Of a DNA stretch of 9,428 bases, positions 1 through 6,943 are shown one piece after another (position 1 is the stretch's first letter; every line of letters starts with the position of its first letter). Source of the DNA: Sphingomonadales bacterium (GTDB taxonomy: Bacteria; Pseudomonadota; Alphaproteobacteria; Sphingomonadales; Sphingomonadaceae); NCBI GenBank assembly GCA_018067055.1, contig JAGPVK010000089.1, forward strand, positions 1 through 9,428, given 5' to 3'. The position numbers and the translations under genes were made by a program. Under the pieces are notes generated by a model. It was not told the origin of the DNA. It ran no database searches and was given only the letters and a program-made list of their open reading frames with translations.

Positions 1-788
1 CGCAAATAGCTTTCGACCTGGAAATCGGCGTCGAAGCCGAATGTCTTGGCGTCCCGGTCCTGCAGCCGGCGGCCGAATTTCTCGGTCAGGCCGGCTTCCG
101 ACAGATAGGTGATATGCGCCGCCATCCGCGCCACCGCGAGGCCGCTGCTCGGCGGGTCGTCGTCGGCATAATAAGCGCCGCCGCGCCAGCGCGGATCGGC
201 CATGATCGCCTGCCGCCCGACTTCGTGAAAGGCAATATTCTGGGCGCTGTGGCGCGCGGCAGAGGCAATGATCACTGCCGAAGCGACGCGTTCCGGATAG
301 AGCGCCGCCCAGCTGACCGCCTGCATTCCGCCCATCGAGCCGCCGATCACCGCGTGCAACCGTTCGATCCCGAGATGGTCGAGCAGCATCGCCTGCGCCC
401 GCACCATGTCGGCAATCGTGATCACCGGAAAATCCATCGCCCAGGGTTGTTCGGTCGCGGGGTTGACGGTCGCAGGACCGGAGCTGCCGAGACAGCTGCC
501 CAAGACATTGGCGCAGATGATGAAATGGCGTTCGGTATCGATCGGCTTGCCGGGGCCGACCATCCGTTCCCACCAGCCGGGTTTGCCGGTCAGCGGGTGG
601 GTCGAGGCGAGATATTGATCGCCGGTCAGCGCGTGACAGACCAGAATCGCATTGCTCTGGTCGGCGTTGAGCTGACCATAAGTCTCATAGGCAAATTCGA
701 CGGGCGCGAGGCTGGCACCGCTGTCCAGCGGCAGCGGGCCCAGCAGTCGGACCTTGCGGTCCAGTCCAAAACGCTCATCTTCAGTCAT
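1..788 (-). CDS. metX: Homoserine O-acetyltransferase (MetX family), N-terminal 262 codons, cut by the window edge
   Basis: Cytoplasmic alpha/beta-hydrolase-fold enzyme that acylates the hydroxyl of L-homoserine, the first committed step of methionine synthesis. The frame is open from ATG at 788 to the left edge. It begins [20 protein letters not shown] and carries typical MetX blocks: [37 protein letters not shown], and the nucleophile elbow GGSMGGMQ with the catalytic Ser at residue 151. Family members are about 360-400 residues, so roughly the last third, including the catalytic Asp and His, lies outside the window. There is no clear Shine-Dalgarno before the ATG; the start rests on the family N-terminus. 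It is transcribed away from hisC-tyrC. MetX-family proteins may use acetyl-CoA or succinyl-CoA, and I cannot tell which from this fragment. In related bacteria metW often follows metX, but that position is off the window. Confidence 0.96.
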   Translation of the reverse strand, partial: MTEDERFGLDRKVRLLGPLPLDSGASLAPVEFAYETYGQLNADQSNAILVCHALTGDQYLASTHPLTGKPGWWERMVGPGKPIDTERHFIICANVLGSCLGSSGPATVNPATEQPWAMDFPVITIADMVRAQAMLLDHLGIERLHAVIGGSMGGMQAVSWAALYPERVASAVIIASAARHSAQNIAFHEVGRQAIMADPRWRGGAYYADDDPPSSGLAVARMAAHITYLSEAGLTEKFGRRLQDRDAKTFGFDADFQVESYL

Positions 789-903
789 CAATAGCGGAGC
801 TAAGCGGCGAAATCCCGAGCGTCAAACGATAATGCTGTTGACTGACAGGCCGCAAAGGTTAGTCCGGCGACACAGAACATCTTCAGACAAGCAGGCAAAG
901 CCA
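789..903. promoter_or_regulatory. Divergent promoter region between metX and hisC
   Basis: This 115-bp spacer lies between two divergently transcribed biosynthetic genes, so it must hold promoters for both (inference from gene order). TTGACT at 838-843 on the plus strand and TTGACG (complement of 820-825) on the minus strand resemble -35 boxes. Neither has a good -10 box at normal spacing. I see no long leader with riboswitch-like pairing before metX. Confidence 0.45.
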
Positions 904-2004
904 ATGAACGGACCAAAACCGAAAGACTGGATCATGGGGATCGCACCCTATGTGCCCGGCAAATCGAGCGGCGATGACGGGCGCAAGCTGGTCAAGCTGT
1001 CGGCCAACGAGAACCCGCTCGGCTGCAGCCCGGCGGCAGGCGAAGCGCTGAACGCGGCGTCCGCCTCGGTCGATCGCTATCCGGATCCCGGCTCGACCAG
1101 GCTGCGCGAGGCGATTGCCGCCAAACATGGTCTCGACCCGGCGCGGATCATCTGCGGCACCGGCTCCGACGATGTGCTGCATCTCGCCGCCAATGCGTTC
1201 AGCGGACCAGGCGACGAGATCATCTATGTCAAATATGGCTTTGCCGTCTATGATATCGCGGCGCGGCGCTATGGCGGCACGCCGGTGATCGCCGATGACA
1301 AGGATTATGGCACCGATGTCGATGCGATTCTGGCCAAGGTCACTGACAACACGCGCGTGATCTTCATCGCCAATCCCAACAATCCGACCGGCACCTTCGC
1401 ACCGCGCGCCGAGATCGCCCGGCTGCACGCGGCGCTGCCCGGCCATGTGCTGCTGGTGCTCGATTGCGCCTATGCCGAATATATGGACGAGGGGCAGGAT
1501 GACGGCGCGATGGAACTGGCAGAGAGTCAAGCCAATGTGCTGGTCACCCGCACCTTTTCCAAGATTCACGGTCTGGCGGCAGAGCGGATCGGCTGGGGCT
1601 ATGCCCATGCCGATATCATCGGCGCGATGAACCGGATCCGGCTGCCGTTCAATGTCACCACCGCCGGTCAGCAGGCCGCGGTCGCCGCGCTCGCCGCCGA
1701 TGATTTTGTCAGCATGAGCCGCGCGCATAATGCGAAATGGCGGCAATGGCTGAGCGACGAGATGAGCGCGCTGGGCAATCACGGGCTGCGGGTGGTGCCG
1801 AGCCATACCAATTTCCTGCTGGTGCTGTTCGAAGGACAGGTCACTGCCGAACAGGCCAATGCGGCGCTGATGGACAAGGGCTATGCGGTGCGCTGGCTGC
1901 CCGGACAGGGGCTGGTCAACGGCCTGCGCATCACCATCGGCACCGAAGAAGAGACCCGCGGCGTCGCCCAGGCGCTGCGCGAGATACTGGAAACCGCAGG
2001 CTGA
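904..2004 (+). CDS. hisC: Histidinol-phosphate / aromatic aminotransferase (HisC family)
   Basis: PLP-dependent class I/II aminotransferase of 366 residues, the usual HisC length. HisC converts imidazole-acetol phosphate and glutamate to histidinol phosphate; several family members also transaminate prephenate or aromatic keto acids. Visible landmarks are SANENPLG near the N-terminus, GTGSDDVL (phosphate-binding region), NPNNPTG at 157-163, LDCAYAEY with the PLP-ring Asp187 and Tyr190, FSKIHGLA with Schiff-base Lys220, and RIGWGYA with the phosphate-contacting Arg. The start is placed at ATG 904 ([11 protein letters not shown]) because homology begins there. An in-frame ATG at 832 and an open frame back to 754 lack family sequence and would overlap metX or its promoter region. 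The Shine-Dalgarno is weak. The stop TGA shares its last base with the tyrC ATG (TGATG), so the two are very likely translated together. This pairing, as in the Zymomonas mobilis hisC-like/tyrC pair, suggests a role in tyrosine or phenylalanine synthesis as well as histidine. Confidence 0.95.
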   Translation: MNGPKPKDWIMGIAPYVPGKSSGDDGRKLVKLSANENPLGCSPAAGEALNAASASVDRYPDPGSTRLREAIAAKHGLDPARIICGTGSDDVLHLAANAFSGPGDEIIYVKYGFAVYDIAARRYGGTPVIADDKDYGTDVDAILAKVTDNTRVIFIANPNNPTGTFAPRAEIARLHAALPGHVLLVLDCAYAEYMDEGQDDGAMELAESQANVLVTRTFSKIHGLAAERIGWGYAHADIIGAMNRIRLPFNVTTAGQQAAVAALAADDFVSMSRAHNAKWRQWLSDEMSALGNHGLRVVPSHTNFLLVLFEGQVTAEQANAALMDKGYAVRWLPGQGLVNGLRITIGTEEETRGVAQALREILETAG

Positions 2005-2912
2005 TGCTGCCGTTTGCCAATATCGCGATCATCGGGCTCGGGCTGATCGGCTCCTCGATTGCCAAAGCAACGAGGCAGACCATGCCATCGGCGCGGATCA
2101 CCGGCTATGACAGCGATCCGGCGGTGCGCGCCCGCGTCCTCGAGCTCGGCTTTTGCGACGATGTCAGCGACAGCGCCGGAGCAGCGGTTACCGACGCCGA
2201 TCTGGTGATCCTGTGCGTGCCGGTCGGCGTAATGGCGGCAGTCGCCGCCGATATTGCCGATGACCTGCCGAGCGATGCCGTGATCAGCGATGTCGGATCG
2301 TCCAAGGAAAGCGTGCAGGTCGCGCTCGCCGAAGCCTTGCCGGGCGCCCGGATCATTCCGGCCCACCCGGTTGCCGGGACCGAGAATAGCGGCCCGGACG
2401 CGGGCTTTGCGACCCTGTTCCATGACCGCTGGTGCATATTGACCCCGCCGGAAGATGCCGCCGAGGGCGATGTCGAGCGGCTCAAGGCTTTCTGGGAAAA
2501 GCTGGGCGCCAATATCGAGATCATGGACGCCAAGCATCATGACCTGGTGCTGGCGGTGACCAGCCATCTGCCGCATCTGATCGCCTACACGATCGTCGGC
2601 ACCGCCTCCGATCTGGAAGATGTGACGCGCGGCGAAGTGATCAAATATTCCGCCGGCGGTTTTCGCGACTTCACCCGGATCGCCGCCTCCGACCCGACGA
2701 TGTGGCGCGATGTGTTTCTGGCCAACAAGGAAGCGGTGCTGGAAATGCTGCAGCGCTTTTCCGAGGACCTGTCCGCGCTGCAGCGCGCGATCCGCTGGGA
2801 CAAGGGCGACGAACTGTTCGACCTGTTCACCAAGACCCGCGCGATTCGCCGCCGAATCATCGAAGAGGGCCAGGACGACGCCGCGCCCGATTTCGGACGG
2901 ACGCACGACTGA
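2004..2912 (+). CDS. tyrC: Prephenate/arogenate (cyclohexadienyl) dehydrogenase
   Basis: Cytoplasmic NAD-linked dehydrogenase of the TyrA/TyrC family, 302 residues, without a fused chorismate mutase or ACT domain. It oxidatively decarboxylates prephenate and/or arogenate toward tyrosine. The N-terminal Rossmann motif GLGLIGSS is at 11-18; an acidic residue, Asp36, at the end of the second strand fits NAD rather than NADP. DVGSSKE lies near 96-102, the catalytic block HPVAGTE at 121-127, and a second conserved block TSHLPHL in the helical C-terminal half, followed by GGFRDFTRIA. The ATG overlaps the hisC stop by one base. No ribosome binding site of its own is needed if coupled. The symbol tyrC follows the Zymomonas broad-specificity enzyme; tyrA would also be acceptable. 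Whether arogenate or prephenate is preferred cannot be read from the sequence. Confidence 0.94.
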   Translation: MLPFANIAIIGLGLIGSSIAKATRQTMPSARITGYDSDPAVRARVLELGFCDDVSDSAGAAVTDADLVILCVPVGVMAAVAADIADDLPSDAVISDVGSSKESVQVALAEALPGARIIPAHPVAGTENSGPDAGFATLFHDRWCILTPPEDAAEGDVERLKAFWEKLGANIEIMDAKHHDLVLAVTSHLPHLIAYTIVGTASDLEDVTRGEVIKYSAGGFRDFTRIAASDPTMWRDVFLANKEAVLEMLQRFSEDLSALQRAIRWDKGDELFDLFTKTRAIRRRIIEEGQDDAAPDFGRTHD

Positions 2913-2993
2913 AGACGCAATTGACGCATTTGGCAGACCATCCCGCAAACCGGGAAAATGCAATATACAATGTGACAAAATTCGGTATCCTGT

Positions 2994-3025
2994 AAAAAAA
3001 CCCCATCCGTGACAATCGGTTGGGG
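2994..3025 (-). terminator. Terminator-like hairpin, minus-strand orientation, in the MFS leader
   Basis: CCCCATCCG (3001-3009) pairs with CGGTTGGGG (3017-3025): nine positions with one T-T mismatch around a 7-base loop. Seven A residues (2994-3000) precede the left arm, so on the minus strand the stem is followed by a T-run, the classic intrinsic terminator layout. On the plus strand there is no T-run. No minus-strand gene lies just upstream, so its role is unclear. It could block antisense transcription into tyrC, or act as an operator or leader structure for the transporter. Confidence 0.45.
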
Positions 3026-3033
3026 AAAGTTAC

Positions 3034-3038
3034 GGGAG
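3034..3038 (+). promoter_or_regulatory. Ribosome binding site choosing the TTG start of the MFS gene
   Basis: GGGAG ends 7 bases before TTG 3046 but only 1 base before the in-frame TTG at 3040. Normal Shine-Dalgarno spacing therefore favours 3046. There is no in-frame ATG or GTG between the upstream stop at 3010 and this site. Confidence 0.6.
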
Positions 3039-3045
3039 TTTGGAT

Positions 3046-4530
3046 TTGGCCGAAGCTACAGCGATCAGCGCGCCGCATGCCGCGCATGGCGGAAGCCCGG
3101 AAACGGGATATGGCAGCAAAAATTACCGCAAATATATTCTCGGGATCTTGCTCAGCGTCTATATTTTCAATTTCATCGATCGCACGATCATCAACATATT
3201 GACCGAGCCGATCAAGCAATCCTTCGGGGTCGAAGACTGGCAAATGGGTCTGCTCGGTGGTCCGGCCTTTGCGATTCTCTACACTTTTGTCGGCATCCCG
3301 ATCGCGCGCTTCTCGGAGAAGCATCACCGGGTCTGGATCATCGCCGGATCGGTGGCCTTGTGGAGCCTGATGACCGCCTTGTGCGGTTTCGCCACCAGTT
3401 TCATTGCCCTGTTCATCTTCCGCATCGGCGTCAGCATCGGCGAAGCGGGTTGCTCGCCACCGGCCAATTCCCTGATCGCCGACTATTTTGTGCCGGCGGA
3501 ACGATCCACCGCCGTGTCTGTCTACGCGCTTGGCATCCCGCTCGGCGGCATGGTCGCTTATGTGTTTGGCGGCTATATCGTTGGCAATCTGGACGGGCCG
3601 ATCGTTGGCGCGATGCTGAGCAGCTGGAACTGGACCTGGGCCGCCAATGCGCTGGACTGGCAGAATATCGAAGGCTGGCGCGTGGCGTTTGTGGTGGTCG
3701 GGGTGCCGGGCATCATCGTCGCGATGATCGTGAAAATGACGATCAAGGAACCGCCGCGCGGCTATACCGATCCGGCGGAAATGCAGAACAGGGAGCAAGT
3801 GGGGTTTCGCGAAGTTCTCAAGATTCTGGCCAAAAAACCGGCATATTGGCACGTTACCATGGGCGTCACCATTGCCTCGTTCGTCAATTATGGCGTCGGC
3901 CAGTTTTTCGTATCCTTCCTGATCCGCACCCATGAAATGTCGCTGTTCGACGCGTCGGTGAAAATCGCCATGGCGCTGGCAGTGATGGCCGCGATCGGCA
4001 CCTATATGTCGGGCTATCTGGCAGACAAATATGCGACACGCTTTCCCAAGGCGCTGGCATTGATACCGATGTTCGCGCTGCTCGGCGTCATTCCGATGCA
4101 TGTGACCGGCTATCTCGCCGAATCTTTATGGGTCGCCGTCCCGCTGATGATGGTCGGCCAGATGCTGCTCTACACCTATCTCTGTCCGCTCTATGCCGTC
4201 CCCAGCGGCGTGGTCGACAGCAGAATGAGAGCCACAGCGGTGGCGGTCACCTTGTTCATCGTCAATCTGCTTGGCTATGGTCTGGGGCCACCGCTGATCG
4301 GCGGACTGTCGACGATATTGAATGCGACCTTCCTGTCGGGGCTGGATCCGGCACTGACGCTGGAGGCGTGCAAGGCGAGTGACCTCGCCGTTGCTGCCCA
4401 GGCCGCTTGTGATTCAGCCAATGCCGATGGCCTGCGATGGTCGATGGTACTGTTCAAATGCCTGTATCTGTGGGCGATTTTCCACTTCTATATGGCCAGC
4501 CGGACGATCCAGCGGGACATGGGGCGCTAA
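3046..4530 (+). CDS. Spinster-like major facilitator superfamily transporter
   Basis: Inner-membrane secondary transporter of about 494 residues. After a polar N-terminal tail of about 25 residues, hydrophobic segments follow in the usual 12-helix MFS pattern. The first helix ends NFIDRTIINIL and is followed by EPIKQSFGVEDWQMGLL, then GIPIARFSEKHHR in the motif-A loop. This set is typical of the spinster-like MFS group widespread in sphingomonads. RIGVSIGEAG and ALGIPLGGM mark helices 4 and 5; GWRVAF begins helix 6. The loop before GWR is enlarged and Trp/Asn-rich, and a loop before the last helix has two Cys residues. Start: no ATG is available (the first in-frame one is within helix 2), so TTG 3046 is used; TTG 3040 would add two residues. 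The substrate is unknown. It follows tyrC by 133 bases with an intervening hairpin, so operon membership is doubtful. Confidence 0.9.
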   Translation: MAEATAISAPHAAHGGSPETGYGSKNYRKYILGILLSVYIFNFIDRTIINILTEPIKQSFGVEDWQMGLLGGPAFAILYTFVGIPIARFSEKHHRVWIIAGSVALWSLMTALCGFATSFIALFIFRIGVSIGEAGCSPPANSLIADYFVPAERSTAVSVYALGIPLGGMVAYVFGGYIVGNLDGPIVGAMLSSWNWTWAANALDWQNIEGWRVAFVVVGVPGIIVAMIVKMTIKEPPRGYTDPAEMQNREQVGFREVLKILAKKPAYWHVTMGVTIASFVNYGVGQFFVSFLIRTHEMSLFDASVKIAMALAVMAAIGTYMSGYLADKYATRFPKALALIPMFALLGVIPMHVTGYLAESLWVAVPLMMVGQMLLYTYLCPLYAVPSGVVDSRMRATAVAVTLFIVNLLGYGLGPPLIGGLSTILNATFLSGLDPALTLEACKASDLAVAAQAACDSANADGLRWSMVLFKCLYLWAIFHFYMASRTIQRDMGR

Positions 4531-4701
4531 TCACTGGTATCAGGGCTCCCGGCAAACCGCCCGCGCAGGAATTCACGGCAGGTGAATCTTCCGAGCTCGC
4601 GGCCATCATACCCGCGCTGGCGGTTCCTTAAGTTATTCTGTTATCTTGCAGAATGGTCAGCAACCTATGCAGCAGTTGTCGGTTGATAGCTGCGAACCCT
4701 T

Positions 4702-4707
4702 AGAGGA
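4702..4707 (+). promoter_or_regulatory. Ribosome binding site for the TTG start of the L,D-transpeptidase
   Basis: AGAGGA ends 7 bases before TTG 4715. It marks that codon, rather than the upstream TTG at 4646, as the start. The resulting N-terminus is a clean lipoprotein signal peptide. Confidence 0.65.
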
Positions 4708-4714
4708 ATATCAT

Positions 4715-5791
4715 TTGAAAAATCGACTTTACCTTACCGGCCTCATGCTGTTGTCAGCGTGCAATTTTTCCGTTGATACCGAAACCAACGAGCCGGATCA
4801 CCCATCCGCCGATGCCACCCGGCTGGCTGATACCGATCCCCTGCACTTTGCCGATGCGAAAGCGGGCTCCACTTCGTTTACCGAGACACCGGTTCTGCGG
4901 GCGCAGGTCATTCTTGACCGGCTGGGCTTTTCGCCCGGCGTGATCGATGGCGAGAAGGGCCAGTCCTATGACGCGGCGCTGCGCGCTTTCCAGAAGGCCA
5001 AAGGGCTCGACGAGTCCGGCGCGCTGGATCAGCCGACGCTGGCGGCGATGCAGGCTGGGCGCGAGGTTGCGGCGACGCGGCTGGTGACCATTCCGGCGGC
5101 CTTTGCCAAGGGGCCGTTTTTTCCCGATTTGCCCGACGGGGCAGCAAAACAGGCTGAACTGCCGGAACTGGGCTACAAGAATCTGATGGAAGCGCTGGCC
5201 GAGCGCTTTCATACCACACCGGAGACGCTGATCGCGCTGAACAGCCGCGACACGAAAATAGGCGCCGGCAAGGTCATCCGCGTACCCAATATCGCCGATG
5301 TGTCACCGCTCGCGGACCAGGACGACCGCGGCTGGTCGGAAACATTGCAGAAGCTTGGCGTGGCATCGCAACAGCCGACGGCCAGCAAGCTGGTGGTCGA
5401 CAAGTCGGAGGGAGTGCTGAGGGCCTATGATGACAAGGGCGATCTTATCGGCCAATTTCCGGCGACCATGGGTAGCGGTCATGACCCGCTACCGATCGGC
5501 ACCTGGAAGATTCAGGGAGTCAGCCGCAATCCGGATTTCCATTATAACCCGAAACTGTTCTGGGACGTCAGCGATGACAAGGAAGCACAGCTGCTGCCGC
5601 CGGGGCCGAACGGGCCGGTCGGGGTCGTCTGGATCGACCTTTCCAAGCCGCATTATGGGATTCATGGCACCAATGCGCCTCACACGATTGGCCGGGCAGA
5701 AAGTCACGGCTGCGTGCGCCTGACCAACTGGGATGCCGCGCGCCTGGCGCAAATGGTCAAGCCCGGAGTGGAAGCGGTGTTTCAGGAATAG
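4715..5791 (+). CDS. L,D-transpeptidase lipoprotein with peptidoglycan-binding and LysM-like domains
   Basis: Predicted envelope enzyme of 358 residues. L,D-transpeptidases form 3-3 cross-links in peptidoglycan or attach outer-membrane proteins to it. With the TTG start at 4715 the protein begins MKNRLYLTGLMLLSAC, a lipoprotein signal with lipobox LSAC and lipidated Cys16; Asn at +2 does not predict inner-membrane retention. Domain order: a PG_binding_1 repeat at about 60-113 (LDRLGFSPGVIDG, ALRAFQKAKGL), a LysM-like segment at about 152-192 (LAERFHTTPETLIALN, GKVIRVPN), and a YkuD catalytic domain at about 225-357. The active-site signature is complete: HGTN at 317-320 and SHGCVRL with nucleophile Cys333. 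An upstream in-frame TTG (4646) would put 23 polar residues before the signal peptide and is rejected. The gene stands alone: 184 bases from the MFS gene and 243 bases from the next. Which substrate protein or cross-link it makes is not shown. Confidence 0.92.
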   Translation: MKNRLYLTGLMLLSACNFSVDTETNEPDHPSADATRLADTDPLHFADAKAGSTSFTETPVLRAQVILDRLGFSPGVIDGEKGQSYDAALRAFQKAKGLDESGALDQPTLAAMQAGREVAATRLVTIPAAFAKGPFFPDLPDGAAKQAELPELGYKNLMEALAERFHTTPETLIALNSRDTKIGAGKVIRVPNIADVSPLADQDDRGWSETLQKLGVASQQPTASKLVVDKSEGVLRAYDDKGDLIGQFPATMGSGHDPLPIGTWKIQGVSRNPDFHYNPKLFWDVSDDKEAQLLPPGPNGPVGVVWIDLSKPHYGIHGTNAPHTIGRAESHGCVRLTNWDAARLAQMVKPGVEAVFQE

Positions 5792-6034
5792 AGTGCCGGA
5801 TGGGCGGATTTGGGGTAGTTGGTAAAGCGGCACCTTGATTGCGCGGTTGACCCCACGCCCGGCTCGCGCTGCGGCTGCACCGCCTAAATGATCAAAATGG
5901 CTTTAGCGCACAAATTTATCGAGCGCGACACCATCCCTGTGTATCTTGACCCCGTCAGACAGTGACCTCTCTCACATCCCGGCCCCGGAAAAGCGCTACT
6001 GCGCTCGCAGAGGAACCAGCTCAAGGACGAAAAA
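5792..6034 (+). promoter_or_regulatory. Intergenic region upstream of the exported unknown protein
   Basis: GTGCCG (5793-5798) and CGGCAC (5828-5833) just after the transpeptidase stop could pair across a long loop, but there is no T-run, so this is a poor terminator. TTGACCCC occurs twice (5847-5854 and 5946-5953), 99 bases apart; either could be a -35-like element, but no matching -10 is evident. AAGGA (6023-6027) is a good ribosome binding site for ATG 6035. A promoter for the downstream gene is expected here from spacing only. Confidence 0.3.
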
Positions 6035-6817
6035 ATGATAGGACGTACCCATAAAACCGGCATCGCAATGGCGATTGCACTGATCGCGGCAATGCCCGGA
6101 GTCGCTTCTGCCTGCGAGCTTTTTCACGGCGTGCGGGTCAAGATGGAATCGGGCAGCTACCGCGCCACCCTGAACGATGTCGCTCTCAAGGATGGAGGCG
6201 TCAAACTGTCTTCAACGAACGGATCGGTGAGCCAGTCTTCCTACGAATATCGACTCTCCGAATGGCTGGTTCCCGGCAAGAACATAGTGAAAATCAACTA
6301 TGACGGAACCGCTGCGGAATTTACAATCTTTGCGCGGTGCAAGGGCAGTTATGACGACGACCATATTGTCGACACAGTGACCTTCACCTCCCCGTCTTCC
6401 CAGCAGCTGAGTTTCGAACATCACGGGCCGCTGGAAGATATATATCTCAAGGCCGATATTGCGGGCGACGAAGGTCTGCTGGATGCGGTGAAGACACTAC
6501 AGGATGCGGCGCGGGCTGGCGATGTCGAGACGATTTTGCGGTTGCATGATCCGATGATCAAAGAATTTGGTCGGCGCATGGGCAGCACCGAACGGATCAC
6601 ATCCTATCTTAGGTCCATTCTGACCAGCCACCCAGCGGTGGTCGAGAAACTGCTCACCGTAACCCCGGTGATGGGCGGGCGCGTCTATCAGATATTCGGG
6701 CCGGACGGTCGGCCGCCCATTTCCGTGTCGGGAAAAACTGAGGACGGCAGCTTCTCCTGGCCAGGGGGGGTCTATTGGGCGCGGTTCGGAGACAAATGGG
6801 CGGTTGTTGCCAATTAG
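6035..6817 (+). CDS. Exported protein of unknown function, two-part (beta-rich plus NTF2-like-looking C-terminus)
   Basis: I do not recognise this 260-residue protein. It starts with a signal peptide: a charged n-region (MIGRTHKTG), a hydrophobic core, and an AxA site, ASA before Cys27. The same Cys could be read as a loose lipobox, but Ala at -3 makes signal peptidase I more likely. The first part (about 27-130) is rich in alternating polar/hydrophobic strands and holds the only other Cys, Cys102, a possible disulfide partner of Cys27. After about residue 140 comes a helical stretch (LLDAVKTLQDAARAGDVETI, then LHDPMIKEF) and, at the end, strands finishing YWARFGDKWAVVAN. That helix-then-strand pattern with a terminal 'G-x-W-x-V' strand resembles NTF2-like domains; this is inference only. 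The start is supported by AAGGA at 6023-6027. Location is probably periplasmic or extracellular. It has no operon partner; the downstream genes converge. Confidence 0.85.
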   Translation: MIGRTHKTGIAMAIALIAAMPGVASACELFHGVRVKMESGSYRATLNDVALKDGGVKLSSTNGSVSQSSYEYRLSEWLVPGKNIVKINYDGTAAEFTIFARCKGSYDDDHIVDTVTFTSPSSQQLSFEHHGPLEDIYLKADIAGDEGLLDAVKTLQDAARAGDVETILRLHDPMIKEFGRRMGSTERITSYLRSILTSHPAVVEKLLTVTPVMGGRVYQIFGPDGRPPISVSGKTEDGSFSWPGGVYWARFGDKWAVVAN

Positions 6818-6869
6818 GTTTTGACCGGGTTTTTGCAATGATCTGTCGTAGCTTCCGGATCCGGTTTGC

Positions 6870-6897
6870 GGGGCGGCTATCGTTCTATAGCCACCCC
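6870..6897. terminator. Hairpin between convergent genes, possible bidirectional terminator
   Basis: GGGG-C-GGCTAT (6870-6880) pairs with ATAGCC-A-CCCC (6887-6897) around a 6-base loop, leaving one C/A mismatch. It lies between the ends of two convergent genes, where a shared terminator is expected. Neither side has a clear T-run, so termination efficiency is uncertain. Confidence 0.4.
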
Positions 6898-6943
6898 GAC
6901 AATTCGATATGCTGCGCGCCAACCCCCGCAGGGCAACAGGCCG

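Noticed and set aside
114..794. Plus-strand open frame opposite metX
   Set aside because: The minus strand encodes unmistakable MetX motifs over the same bases.
789..830. Possible SAM-type riboswitch before metX
   Set aside because: The leader is short and I see no conserved riboswitch core or stem set; a covariance-model search would settle it.
883..1806. Long minus-strand open frame opposite hisC
   Set aside because: hisC carries every family motif in its own frame; the antisense product shows no recognisable domain and is a typical shadow in GC-rich DNA.
1881..2978. Minus-strand open frame of 365 codons opposite tyrC
   Set aside because: Antisense shadow of tyrC with Gly/Arg/His-rich composition and no domain.
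2857..4101. Minus-strand open frame of 414 codons opposite the MFS gene
   Set aside because: His/Asp/Arg-rich shadow; the plus strand encodes a clear membrane transporter. The minus-strand hairpin at 2994-3025 lies inside this frame, so it would not mark its end.
4571..4587. Perfect inverted repeat ATTCAC-5-GTGAAT after the MFS gene as a terminator
   Set aside because: The 6-bp stem is AT-containing and weak, and no T-run follows; it may be an operator or chance.
5847..5953. Two copies of TTGACCCC, 99 bases apart
   Set aside because: Eight-base repeats at this spacing can occur by chance, and neither has a matching -10 element.
5888..5965. 25-codon open frame starting ATGATCAAAATGGC upstream of the exported protein
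   Set aside because: No Shine-Dalgarno, no recognisable signal, and short enough to arise by chance.
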